In this document: positions 16,138 to 23,396 of the stretch, in pieces | Layout of the letters: the number at the start of each line of letters is the position of its first letter | How positions within the stretch are numbered: position 1 is the stretch's first letter | NCBI GenBank assembly: GCA_023390775.1 | Contig: JAEWCF010000094.1 | Coordinates: 1-26,042 of the forward strand | DNA: 26,042 bases | Direction: 5' to 3' | Origin: Bacteroidota bacterium | GTDB lineage: Bacteria; Bacteroidota; Bacteroidia; Flavobacteriales; Flavobacteriaceae | Notes under the pieces: generated by a model | Databases searched by the model: none | The model's input: the letters and a program-made list of their open reading frames with translations, nothing else | What the model was told of the DNA's origin: nothing | Program-made: the position numbers and the translations under genes

Positions 16138-16462
16138 GTTCTTTCATTGCCTGTAGCTGCGCCTTGATCCCCTCGAGCTTCGCAATGATCTCGAACTTGT
16201 CAAGCGTTTTCTTTTGGCCGTTCCGCAGGTGGGTGCGGGCGCCGTCCAGCGTGAAGCCGCGTTCCTTGACCAGATGGTAGATCAGCTGGAGGTTTTTGAC
16301 GTCCTCGGGCGTGAAAAGGCGGTTGCCCTTGGCGTTTTTTTTGGGTTTGAGGATGTCGAATTCCTTGTCCCAAAACCGGATCAGCGACGCGTTGACGTTG
16401 AATGCGCGCGCGACTTCGCCGATGCTGTAATAACGTTTGTCAGGTGATAGTTCTATGTGCAT
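16130..16462 (-). CDS. MerR-family transcriptional regulator (short form)
   Basis: A 110-residue protein with a winged helix-turn-helix of MerR type at about 11-75 (YYSIGEVARAFNVNASLIRF, then NRLFTPEDVKNLQLIYHLVK) and a C-terminal coiled coil. There is no ligand-binding domain and no conserved Cys, so it is not a metal sensor of the classic type. The start ATG shares one base with the M23 gene stop. It lies between the peptidase gene and lemA on the same strand. The usual flavobacterial order M23-MerR-LemA-TPM suggests an envelope-linked regulon, but its targets are unknown. The last three codons lie at the edge of a tandem heptamer array, so the C-terminus may have been set by repeat growth. 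Confidence 0.9.
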   Translation of the reverse strand: MHIELSPDKRYYSIGEVARAFNVNASLIRFWDKEFDILKPKKNAKGNRLFTPEDVKNLQLIYHLVKERGFTLDGARTHLRNGQKKTLDKFEIIAKLEGIKAQLQAMKEQL

Positions 16463-17439
16463 CAGTCAAGTGATTGGTTTTCCTGGTTGGCGATTTTTGA
16501 AATGGCGACGTATTCGGCGGCCGAAATGTTCCCGTAATAAAAATTGAGCGGGTTGACGGGCTTGCCGTTCTTGTGTACCTCATAATGCAGGTGCGGAGCC
16601 TCCGACCTTCCTGTGGATCCCACAAACCCGATGACATCGCCCCGTTTGACGCGCTTGCCCGGCCGGACGTTGTATTTGGACAGGTGTGCGTAAAGCGTTT
16701 CATAGCCGTAGCCATGGCGAAGCACGATGTGGTTCCCGAAACCCGACCGCGAGTTGTCGGCACGGACGACCACGCCGTCACCCGTGGCGAATATCGGCGT
16801 TCCCGACCTGGCCGAAAAATCCATTCCTTCGTGGAATTTGCGGATCTTGGTAAACGGGTCGCTTCGGTACCCGAAACCCGATGCAAGCGATTTAAGATTT
16901 TCGTTGCGGACGGGCTGGATCGCCGGAATCGCAGCCAGCAAATTGCTTTTGTCCCGGCCGAGCTTGGCGATCTCGTCCAGCGAACGCGATTGGATCACGA
17001 GCCGTTTGGAGAGAACGTCGATGCGCTTGGTAGTATTGATCACGAGCTCCGAATTGTCGTAGCCTTCCAGGTCGCGATAACGGTTTATTCCGCCGAATCC
17101 CGCTTTGCGTTGCTCCTCGGGAATCGGTGCCGAGTTGAAATACGCCCGGTAAATATTGTTGTCGCGATCTTCAAGCGAAGCCATCGCCTCGTCGACGTGG
17201 TCCATCTTCTTGTTGAGGATCTCGTACCGAAGCCTCAGGTTCTGGATTTCCCTGCTCAGCAGCCTGTCGCGCGGGGTCTCAAAGAAGGGCGTGTTCAATA
17301 GCACGATGAAGGCCAAAAACCCGAACAGCGCCGACGAAAGCAAAAACAGCCCCGCATAGGCGAACTTGGTCCGCTTGCGCCGCTTGATTTTCCGGTAGGC
17401 GAGCGTCTCCGGATCGTAGTAATATTTTACCTTCTTCAT
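16462..17439 (-). CDS. M23-family (LytM-type) peptidoglycan endopeptidase
   Basis: A 325-residue membrane-anchored hydrolase expected to cut peptide cross-links in peptidoglycan. A basic cytoplasmic N-terminus is followed by one transmembrane helix (about 27-49), a coiled-coil/linker region (about 55-160) and the M23 domain (about 185-300). Zinc ligands and catalytic residues are visible: H203 and D207 in HEGMD, H252 in YAHLSKY, and H283 and H285 in HLHYEV. All are present, so it should be active. The family uses these enzymes for wall growth and division. It starts the minus-strand cluster with MerR, LemA and two TPM proteins and is divergent from alaS. Confidence 0.95.
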   Translation of the reverse strand: MKKVKYYYDPETLAYRKIKRRKRTKFAYAGLFLLSSALFGFLAFIVLLNTPFFETPRDRLLSREIQNLRLRYEILNKKMDHVDEAMASLEDRDNNIYRAYFNSAPIPEEQRKAGFGGINRYRDLEGYDNSELVINTTKRIDVLSKRLVIQSRSLDEIAKLGRDKSNLLAAIPAIQPVRNENLKSLASGFGYRSDPFTKIRKFHEGMDFSARSGTPIFATGDGVVVRADNSRSGFGNHIVLRHGYGYETLYAHLSKYNVRPGKRVKRGDVIGFVGSTGRSEAPHLHYEVHKNGKPVNPLNFYYGNISAAEYVAISKIANQENQSLD

Positions 17440-17453
17440 TTGTGAAAATGTCC

Positions 17454-17461
17454 TACTTTTG
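17454..17461 (+). promoter_or_regulatory. Candidate -7 element for alaS
   Basis: TACTTTTG matches TAnnTTTG exactly, 165 bp before the alaS ATG. No TTG sits at the right distance upstream, so the call rests on the -7 element alone. It would give a leader of about 160 nt. Confidence 0.35.
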
Positions 17462-17503
17462 CGTGCAAAACAGGAGTTTTCGGGCCATTTTTCGGCACCT
17501 GAA

Positions 17504-17511
17504 CAAATTTA
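17504..17511 (-). promoter_or_regulatory. Candidate -7 element for the M23 cluster
   Basis: On the minus strand TAAATTTG fits TAnnTTTG exactly, 64 bp before the M23 ATG at 17439. The -33 TTG is not at a normal distance. Confidence 0.35.
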
Positions 17512-17592
17512 TAAAAATGTTTGTCCCTGCTTGCGGTTTCGACAAATATTTAGTGTGCAGGAAGACTCTTTCACGGATGTGCTTTCAATTTG

Positions 17593-17624
17593 CACATTTT
17601 CACATTTACACATTTTCACATTTC
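17593..17624 (+). repeat. Octamer tandem array (4 units) directly before alaS
   Basis: Four 8-bp units CACATTTN (N = T, A, T, C) in a row, ending 2 bases before the alaS ATG at 17627. The stretch has no G on the coding strand. Confidence 0.85.
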
Positions 17625-17626
17625 AT

Positions 17627-20257
17627 ATGCGATCACAAGACATCCGCCGCCAGTTCCTCGAATTCTTCCAATCCAAAGGCCACCTGATCGTCCCTTCGGC
17701 GCCCATCGTTTTAAAGGACGACCCGACGCTTATGTTCAACAATTCGGGGATGGCGCAGTTCAAGGAATATTTCCTGGGCAACGCGGTTCCCAAGAGCCCG
17801 CGCATCGCCGATACGCAAAAGTGCCTTCGGGTATCGGGCAAACACAACGATCTAGAGGAAGTCGGCATCGATACTTATCACCACACCATGTTCGAAATGC
17901 TGGGCAACTGGTCCTTTGGCGATTACTTCAAGAAGGAGGCGATCCATTGGGCGTGGGAATTGTTGACCGAAGTCTACAAGATCGACAAAAACATACTCTA
18001 TGTGACCGTTTTCGAAGGTTCCAAGGAGGAAAACGTACCCTTCGACCAGGAGGCGTATGACATCTGGAAGACGCTCATCGACGAAGACCGGATCCTGCTC
18101 GGTAACAAAAAGGACAACTTCTGGGAAATGGGCGACCAGGGTCCGTGCGGGCCGTGTTCCGAAATCCATGTGGACATCCGTTCGGCCGAGGAAAAAGCCG
18201 CAATTCCCGGGAAGCAACTCGTCAATGCCGATCATCCGCAGGTGGTGGAAATCTGGAACAACGTGTTCATGGAATTCAACCGCAAGGCCGACGGCTCGCT
18301 TGAGAAACTTCCGGCGCAACACGTCGATACCGGAATGGGTTTCGAGCGCCTCTGCATGGTCTTGCAGGGCGTCCGTTCAAACTACGACACCGACGTCTTC
18401 GCCCCCCTGATTGCCAAAATCGAGGAATCGACGGGAGCCAAATACACCAAGGAAACTTCGGATAAGGAACTTGAAAAAACCAACATCGCCATCCGCGTCA
18501 TCGCCGACCACGTCCGCGCGGTTGCCTTTGCCATCGCCGACGGCCAGCTTCCGTCGAACACGGGTGCGGGTTACGTCATCCGCAGGATCCTGCGCCGCGC
18601 GATCCGTTACGGCTTCACATTTCTCAATACCAAAGAAGCCTTCATTTATAAATTGGTGGCGACTTTGGCCGACCAGATGGGCGATTCGTTCCCCGAGATC
18701 CGCAGCCAGCAGCAGCTTGTTTCCAACGTGATCCGCGAGGAGGAGCAATCGTTTTTGCGGACGCTCGACCAAGGATTGCAGTTGCTCGACCAAGTCATTA
18801 AGGAAACCAAAGGCGAAACGGTTTCGGGCGCCAAGGCGTTTGAACTGTACGATACTTTCGGTTTCCCGATAGACCTCACGTCACTGATCCTGCGCGAACG
18901 CGGGCTGTCTCTGGATGAGGCCGGATTTGACGCCTCCATGGCCGAGCAGAAGAACCGTTCCCGCGCAGCCTCCGAAACATCGGCCGGCGACTGGGTCATC
19001 GTGTCGGAATCTGCAGCCGACCAGCCATTCGTGGGCTACGACCTGCTCGTGAACGAAGTCAGGATTTTGCGCTACCGCAAGACCGAATCCAAGAAGGACG
19101 GCACGCTGTACCAAATCGTCCTGGACCAGACGCCTTTCTATCCCGAGGGCGGGGGCCAGGTTGGCGACAAGGGCGTATTGCGCTCGGCCAACGAATCGGT
19201 CGAGGTCATTGACACCAAAAAGGAAAACAACCTGATCATCCATTTTACGCGTTCGCTCCCCGCGAATGTCGAAGGGAAACTCATAGCCGAGGTCGACGGG
19301 GCATTGCGCTCAAGGACCGCGGCCAACCATTCGGCGACGCACCTGATGCATTTGGCGCTTCGCACGATCCTGGGCACGCATGTCGAGCAGAAGGGCTCGC
19401 TCGTGGCGCCCGATTACCTGCGTTTTGACTTTTCGCATTTTGCCAAGGTCACCGACGAGCAACTGCGCGAGGTGGAGAAATTTGTCAACGACCGCATTTC
19501 GCAACAGATTGCCCTGCAGGAGCGCCGGCAGATGGCTTTCGCCGATGCAGTGGCCGAGGGCGCGATGGCGCTTTTTGGCGAAAAGTACGGCGATAAGGTC
19601 CGTGCGATCAAGTTCGGCGATTCGATGGAACTCTGCGGAGGCATCCACGTGAAAAACACCGCCGACATCTGGCATTTCAAGATCGTGTCCGAAGGTGCGG
19701 TGGCGGCCGGTATCAGGCGCATCGAGGCCATCACGGGTGATGCCGTCCGAAATTATTTCGACAACCAGGAACACATGCTCTCCGAAATAAAGGCAGCGCT
19801 CAAAAATCCGCAGGACGCCGTCCGCCAGGTCAACAGCCTGATCGACGAGAACGCAAAGATGAAGAAGCAGCTCGAGCAACTCCTGCGCGACAAGGCCAAG
19901 AACCTCAAGGGCGAATTTGCAGGGAAACTGCAGGAGGTAAACGGAGTGCGATTCCTGGCCGAAAAGATCGAACTCGATGCTTCGGGAGCCAAGGACCTCG
20001 CCCATGAACTCGGTACGCTGGGGGACAATCTCTTTATCGTTCTGGGTTCGGTGACAGACGACAAACCCACGATCACCTGCTACATTTCAAAAGAACTCGC
20101 GGCATCGCGCGGGCTCAACGCCGGGCAGGTCGTCCGTGAGCTTGGAAAATTCATCCAGGGCGGCGGCGGGGGCCAGCCATTCTTTGCGACGGCGGGGGGC
20201 AAGGACGTCTCCGGTCTTTCACCGGCACTGCAAAAAGCCATCGACTTCATCAAATAA
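17627..20257 (+). CDS. alaS: Alanyl-tRNA synthetase
   Basis: An 876-residue AlaRS that charges tRNA-Ala and edits mischarged Ser or Gly. The ATG at 17627 is chosen because it begins the conserved MRSQDIRRQFLEFFQSKGH start; an upstream in-frame TTG would add 56 unconserved residues. Class II catalytic core motifs are visible in HHTMFEMLGNWSFGDYF (from about 85), and RRILRRAIRYG. The editing domain has HSATH (about 567-571) and CGGIH (about 670-674), the zinc-binding His/Cys set. The C-Ala domain ends near GGGGGQPFFATAGG (about 847). Length is normal for bacteria. It stands alone between a divergent M23 gene and a weak terminator. Confidence 0.98.
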   Translation: MRSQDIRRQFLEFFQSKGHLIVPSAPIVLKDDPTLMFNNSGMAQFKEYFLGNAVPKSPRIADTQKCLRVSGKHNDLEEVGIDTYHHTMFEMLGNWSFGDYFKKEAIHWAWELLTEVYKIDKNILYVTVFEGSKEENVPFDQEAYDIWKTLIDEDRILLGNKKDNFWEMGDQGPCGPCSEIHVDIRSAEEKAAIPGKQLVNADHPQVVEIWNNVFMEFNRKADGSLEKLPAQHVDTGMGFERLCMVLQGVRSNYDTDVFAPLIAKIEESTGAKYTKETSDKELEKTNIAIRVIADHVRAVAFAIADGQLPSNTGAGYVIRRILRRAIRYGFTFLNTKEAFIYKLVATLADQMGDSFPEIRSQQQLVSNVIREEEQSFLRTLDQGLQLLDQVIKETKGETVSGAKAFELYDTFGFPIDLTSLILRERGLSLDEAGFDASMAEQKNRSRAASETSAGDWVIVSESAADQPFVGYDLLVNEVRILRYRKTESKKDGTLYQIVLDQTPFYPEGGGQVGDKGVLRSANESVEVIDTKKENNLIIHFTRSLPANVEGKLIAEVDGALRSRTAANHSATHLMHLALRTILGTHVEQKGSLVAPDYLRFDFSHFAKVTDEQLREVEKFVNDRISQQIALQERRQMAFADAVAEGAMALFGEKYGDKVRAIKFGDSMELCGGIHVKNTADIWHFKIVSEGAVAAGIRRIEAITGDAVRNYFDNQEHMLSEIKAALKNPQDAVRQVNSLIDENAKMKKQLEQLLRDKAKNLKGEFAGKLQEVNGVRFLAEKIELDASGAKDLAHELGTLGDNLFIVLGSVTDDKPTITCYISKELAASRGLNAGQVVRELGKFIQGGGGGQPFFATAGGKDVSGLSPALQKAIDFIK

Positions 20258-20261
20258 CAGC

Positions 20262-20290
20262 AAACCCGGGGCAAACGCTTCGGTTTTTTT
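20262..20290 (+). terminator. Weak terminator after alaS
   Basis: AAACC (20262-20266) can pair with GGTTT (20282-20286), and a seven-T run ends at 20290. The inner part of the stem pairs poorly, so this is a weak call. Confidence 0.4.
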
Positions 20291-20319
20291 ATTGGCTGGA
20301 AAATACGCAGTCCTTCGTA

Positions 20320-20350
20320 TTGCCGCCCCAGCTCGCCGAACATACTTTTA
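20320..20350 (+). promoter_or_regulatory. Promoter of the small secreted protein / BamB-like operon
   Basis: TTG (20320-20322) then 20 bp then TACTTTTA (20343-20350), which differs from the consensus TAnnTTTG only in the last base. It lies 36 bp before the ATG at 20386. Confidence 0.5.
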
Positions 20351-20385
20351 TCAAAAATTTTTTTGGGATAAATCCTTAAAAACCA

Positions 20386-20751
20386 ATGATGAAAAAATCG
20401 GCGCTACTTTTCTTTTTCCTGATGGCATCCGTCCATGGCTATTCCCAGCGTCCGGTCCTGAGCGACCAGGAGACGGTTGAGCGGGCGGTTATTGCCGAGG
20501 TGGACGAAGTCTTCGCATCGGAGGATTTCACCAAAAAGAAGAATCGCAAATTCCCGGAGGTTTCGGGTACCATGACCGTTGACATCGGCGTGGTGCAAAA
20601 CGGCAAAGTTTCCACTTTTTTCAAGGCCGAAAGCGACATCCGCAACATCGATTTCATCGACTTCATGTCGCAATACATCCTTGACCACAAATTCCGGTTC
20701 AAGCTTCCCAAAAAGCAGCGCTACAAAATCCGTCACACACTTAAATTTTAG
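20386..20751 (+). CDS. Small secreted protein, TonB C-terminus-like fold possible
   Basis: A 121-residue exported protein, not assigned to a family. Residues 1-20 are a signal peptide (MMKKSALLFFFLMASVHGYS; the second ATG at 20389 is also possible). The rest is small and basic. The stretch GTMTVDIGVVQNGKVSTFF followed by a helix and RYKIRHTLKF resembles the beta-alpha-beta pattern of TonB C-terminal domains, but no proline-rich linker or membrane anchor is present, so this is only a shape resemblance. It has its own promoter and lies 3 bp upstream of the BamB-like gene, indicating one transcription unit and perhaps a joint envelope role. Confidence 0.75.
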   Translation: MMKKSALLFFFLMASVHGYSQRPVLSDQETVERAVIAEVDEVFASEDFTKKKNRKFPEVSGTMTVDIGVVQNGKVSTFFKAESDIRNIDFIDFMSQYILDHKFRFKLPKKQRYKIRHTLKF

Positions 20752-20754
20752 ATA

Positions 20755-22563
20755 ATGAAAAGAATGCTTTACCTATTTATGGTCCTGGTTGCGGCCCAGC
20801 CCACGCAGGCGCAATTGGGCAAACTGATGTCGCTTGCCAAGGGCGGCGGAGCCAAGAAATCGGGCAGCCTGTCCACTGTCTGGGAATCCGAATTTGACAA
20901 CAAGGCCACGAGGCTGGCCCTTACATCGGGCGACGGCTCGATGATCATCGGTACCGACGATAATTCGGCGACCGTACTGGACGCAATGGGCAAAACCATT
21001 TGGAGCGGCGATTTTAAGAAGATCACCTCCAACGGCACCAATAAATCCGAATACCAGTACACCATCTGGAAGGACAAGGGCGGTTACCTGTTCCTCTTTG
21101 ACGAGCGCAGCATGGGCAAGGACCGGGTCGCCGTCATCGACATCGCGACGGGAAAGGAACTGTGGAATTCGGAACAATACCAGAACCTGCTGCCAAAAGG
21201 GACCGCCGCGGAAGAAGGCACCGACCAAGGCGAACTGGAAACCGTCAAGTACATCAGCGAACTGGATGCGTTCCTGATTTCGCAAAAGGCGTCGGTGATC
21301 CTGGTGAAAGCCGGTACAGGCGAGAAAATCTGGGAGACCAACCGCTTCAAGGGAGGCGTCGGGAAATACATTTACAACCCCGCCAAGAACGAGATCATCA
21401 TGGTCAACTTCAAACCGACGGGGCTCGGGGCGCTTTTCGCCGGGTTCAAGAACCAGCTTGTGCGCATCAATGCCAAAAACGGCGACGTGATCTGGGATGC
21501 GACCTTCCTCGGCGTGGTGGAAAAGGAGCTTGTGACGCGCCGCGCCATCGTGGACATGTGGCTCAAGAACAACAAGGTTTTCCTTTACCTGAACGGCCTC
21601 GCGGTCTACGATTATGACACGGGACAAAAACAATGGGAGTCTGTTTATGAAAACGACATGGACGGAGGCAACGGGATCAAGCTTCTCGGCGCAGGCAAGC
21701 GTTCCAAAATCTACCGCACCATCGCCGATCCGCTTTTTACCGAGGATGCCGTCTACCTCACGCTTTTGGGCAACCGCGACCGCGCCAAGTTCGTGGAAAA
21801 GCACGATTTGCAAACGGGTAAATTGCTGTGGACGTCCGAAAAGATCACGGGCGCTTTTTCGATGCCCAACATCTATAAGGCCGGCAACAAGATCCTTGTC
21901 CAGGTGGGAGGCAAGGTCCAGGTGCAGGAATACCGCCAGGAGCAATCGGCCGGTTATGGCGGCTTTGGCGGCGGTACGAACTGGGTTCCTTACATTTACT
22001 GGGATTATAAAAACCAGAAAAACAGTGTGCTGTGCCTAGACGACGCTACCGGGAAAACCGCGTGGAGGTCGGAGAAATTCGACAAGCGCATCACCGACCT
22101 GATCCTGCAGGACAACAAGACCGTTTTTGTGGGCGACGGCGACCAGTTCTATTCCTATGACATCGCCAGCGGAAACCAGCTTTTTGACGTCAGGCACAAC
22201 GACGCCAGGGTGGGCAAGGCGACCGATGTCATCGACTTTGGCCAGCAAGTGGTGGTACTGAGCGAAAAAGGCCTTGCCTCCTACAACAAGAAAGACGGTT
22301 CGCGCGCCTATGCATCGGAGAAAATCCGCGGTGTGGACTATTTTTACGAGGTCGGCGGAAATTATTTCCTCCGCGACCAGCGCAACAGCAAAAACATCAT
22401 CCATGGGATCGACATGACCAACGGAGACACCAAGGGTTCGGTGCAGTCCAAGGGCAAGGGCGGAAGCCCGGAGTATGGCGACGGCATCGACATCACCGAC
22501 GACGGCGAGTACATTTTTGCCTTCAAGGGGAAGAAGGTGGAGAAGATCAAGGTGAACAATTAG
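20755..22563 (+). CDS. Secreted PQQ/BamB-like repeat protein
   Basis: A 602-residue exported protein. The first ~19 residues are a signal peptide (MKRMLYLFMVLVAAQPTQA). The rest has at least nine repeats of the form D-x-x-T/N-G-K-x-x-W, e.g. DIATGKELWNSE, KAGTGEKIWETN, NAKNGDVIWDAT, DYDTGQKQWESV, DLQTGKLLWTSE, DDATGKTAWRSE and DIASGNQLFDVR, which is the PQQ-like beta-propeller pattern. Residues ~400-410 hold a Gly-rich insertion (GYGGFGGGTNW). No quinone-binding or catalytic set could be identified, so it may be a binding scaffold like BamB rather than a dehydrogenase. The start is 3 bp after the preceding stop. The stop TAG lies in a heptamer array. Confidence 0.88.
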   Translation: MKRMLYLFMVLVAAQPTQAQLGKLMSLAKGGGAKKSGSLSTVWESEFDNKATRLALTSGDGSMIIGTDDNSATVLDAMGKTIWSGDFKKITSNGTNKSEYQYTIWKDKGGYLFLFDERSMGKDRVAVIDIATGKELWNSEQYQNLLPKGTAAEEGTDQGELETVKYISELDAFLISQKASVILVKAGTGEKIWETNRFKGGVGKYIYNPAKNEIIMVNFKPTGLGALFAGFKNQLVRINAKNGDVIWDATFLGVVEKELVTRRAIVDMWLKNNKVFLYLNGLAVYDYDTGQKQWESVYENDMDGGNGIKLLGAGKRSKIYRTIADPLFTEDAVYLTLLGNRDRAKFVEKHDLQTGKLLWTSEKITGAFSMPNIYKAGNKILVQVGGKVQVQEYRQEQSAGYGGFGGGTNWVPYIYWDYKNQKNSVLCLDDATGKTAWRSEKFDKRITDLILQDNKTVFVGDGDQFYSYDIASGNQLFDVRHNDARVGKATDVIDFGQQVVVLSEKGLASYNKKDGSRAYASEKIRGVDYFYEVGGNYFLRDQRNSKNIIHGIDMTNGDTKGSVQSKGKGGSPEYGDGIDITDDGEYIFAFKGKKVEKIKVNN

Positions 22564-22585
22564 CGGTCAGCCGTTAGCTATCAGC
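22558..22585. repeat. Heptamer tandem array E including the stop codon
   Basis: Four heptamers of the form NNTNAGC: AATTAGC (22558-22564, containing the stop TAG), then GGTCAGC, CGTTAGC and TATCAGC (to 22585). Confidence 0.75.
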
Positions 22586-22616
22586 GCTATACCGGTTATT
22601 CATAACCCAAAACCAG

Positions 22617-22643
22617 AAGCTGTCCAACCGGGCAGCTTTTTTT
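22617..22643 (+). terminator. Rho-independent terminator after the BamB-like gene
   Basis: A 9-bp stem AAGCTGTCC / GGGCAGCTT (one G-U pair, loop AACC) is followed by a run of T to 22643. It lies 53 bp after the stop. Confidence 0.85.
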
Positions 22644-22674
22644 GTTCCGATGGAATTTCAAATGCGTATGTTTG
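22642..22674 (+). promoter_or_regulatory. Promoter of the YD-like lipoprotein gene
   Basis: TTG (22642-22644), then 22 bp, then TATGTTTG (22667-22674), an exact fit to TAnnTTTG. Transcription would begin about 8 nt before the ATG at 22689, so longer in-frame starts upstream (from 22650) are excluded. The TTG sits at the end of the previous terminator's T-run. Confidence 0.6.
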
Positions 22675-22688
22675 TGCAAAACAATCGG

Positions 22689-23396
22689 ATGAAATTTTAT
22701 TGCGCTGCATTTGCCCTGCTGATGATCCTTTCGGGATGTTCCAATGACGAAAATGGGTCTTCGGCAGTCCTGCTCCGTAAACTCGTGCAGACTTCAAACG
22801 GCGAGGATTTCACCGCGACCTATCATTATGATGGCAACCGGCTGGATTATATCGAAATCGGCCAGGACGAAGTCATCGATTATACCTATTCGGGGAACCT
22901 GATCAGCGAGATCAGTTATGAAGATTATGACGGCGAGGTGTATCAGCGAACATTGTTCTACTACGAGAACGGGTTGCTGGTCAAGAACGTGACCACCCGG
23001 CCGTTCCAGGATTTTGTTTATGAAGCAGAGTATTTTTACAATCCCGACAGCACCGTGGATTTCACGACGATGTCCACTAACTGGGACGGATCGTTCACTG
23101 CCGGCAATCCGGGCAAATATTTTTTTGATACGCAGGGAAACCTCGTCAGGATCGAACAATATGGCCAGTCCGGGACTTCGGTGGTCCAATACGGCTATGA
23201 CCAGCATCTGAACCCCTTCAACAACATCGAGGGCATGGCAAGGCTGATGGAATTCAATTCCGGCCCGCACAACGTCATCTCGATCGACGGAACCAGCCCG
23301 CGCACCTATGAATACACCTACAATTCGGCGGGTTACCCGGTTTCGGCTACCGTGGAATCCAGTGACGGTTTACAATCGGTTTCATACGTCTACTGA
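22689..23396 (+). CDS. YD-repeat-like surface lipoprotein
   Basis: A 235-residue lipoprotein. The ATG at 22689 begins a signal II sequence with lipobox LSGC (Cys17), followed by SNDENG; upstream in-frame ATGs lie before or inside the promoter. The mature part is made of short repeats such as YHYDGNRLDYIEI, YTYSGNLISEISY, YYENGLLVKNV, YFDTQGN, QYGYDQH and YTYNSAGYPVSATVE, the Y-x-Y-D-x-x-G-x-L/N pattern of YD/RHS-like strands seen in Bacteroidota lipoproteins. No toxin domain is attached. Its TGA shares a base with the ATG of the GSCFA gene, so the two are probably coupled in translation. The acidic residues behind the Cys suggest surface export. Function is unknown. Confidence 0.82.
   Translation: MKFYCAAFALLMILSGCSNDENGSSAVLLRKLVQTSNGEDFTATYHYDGNRLDYIEIGQDEVIDYTYSGNLISEISYEDYDGEVYQRTLFYYENGLLVKNVTTRPFQDFVYEAEYFYNPDSTVDFTTMSTNWDGSFTAGNPGKYFFDTQGNLVRIEQYGQSGTSVVQYGYDQHLNPFNNIEGMARLMEFNSGPHNVISIDGTSPRTYEYTYNSAGYPVSATVESSDGLQSVSYVY

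Noticed and set aside
17459..17626. TTG start 56 codons upstream for alaS
   Set aside because: The added residues are unconserved, cover a -7-like box and the octamer array, and AlaRS proteins begin at the MRSQDIRRQFLEFF position.
20773..21945. 390-codon open reading frame antisense to the BamB-like gene
   Set aside because: It mirrors the codon pattern of the gene on the other strand, has no signal peptide, domain or promoter, and the plus-strand protein is clearly real.
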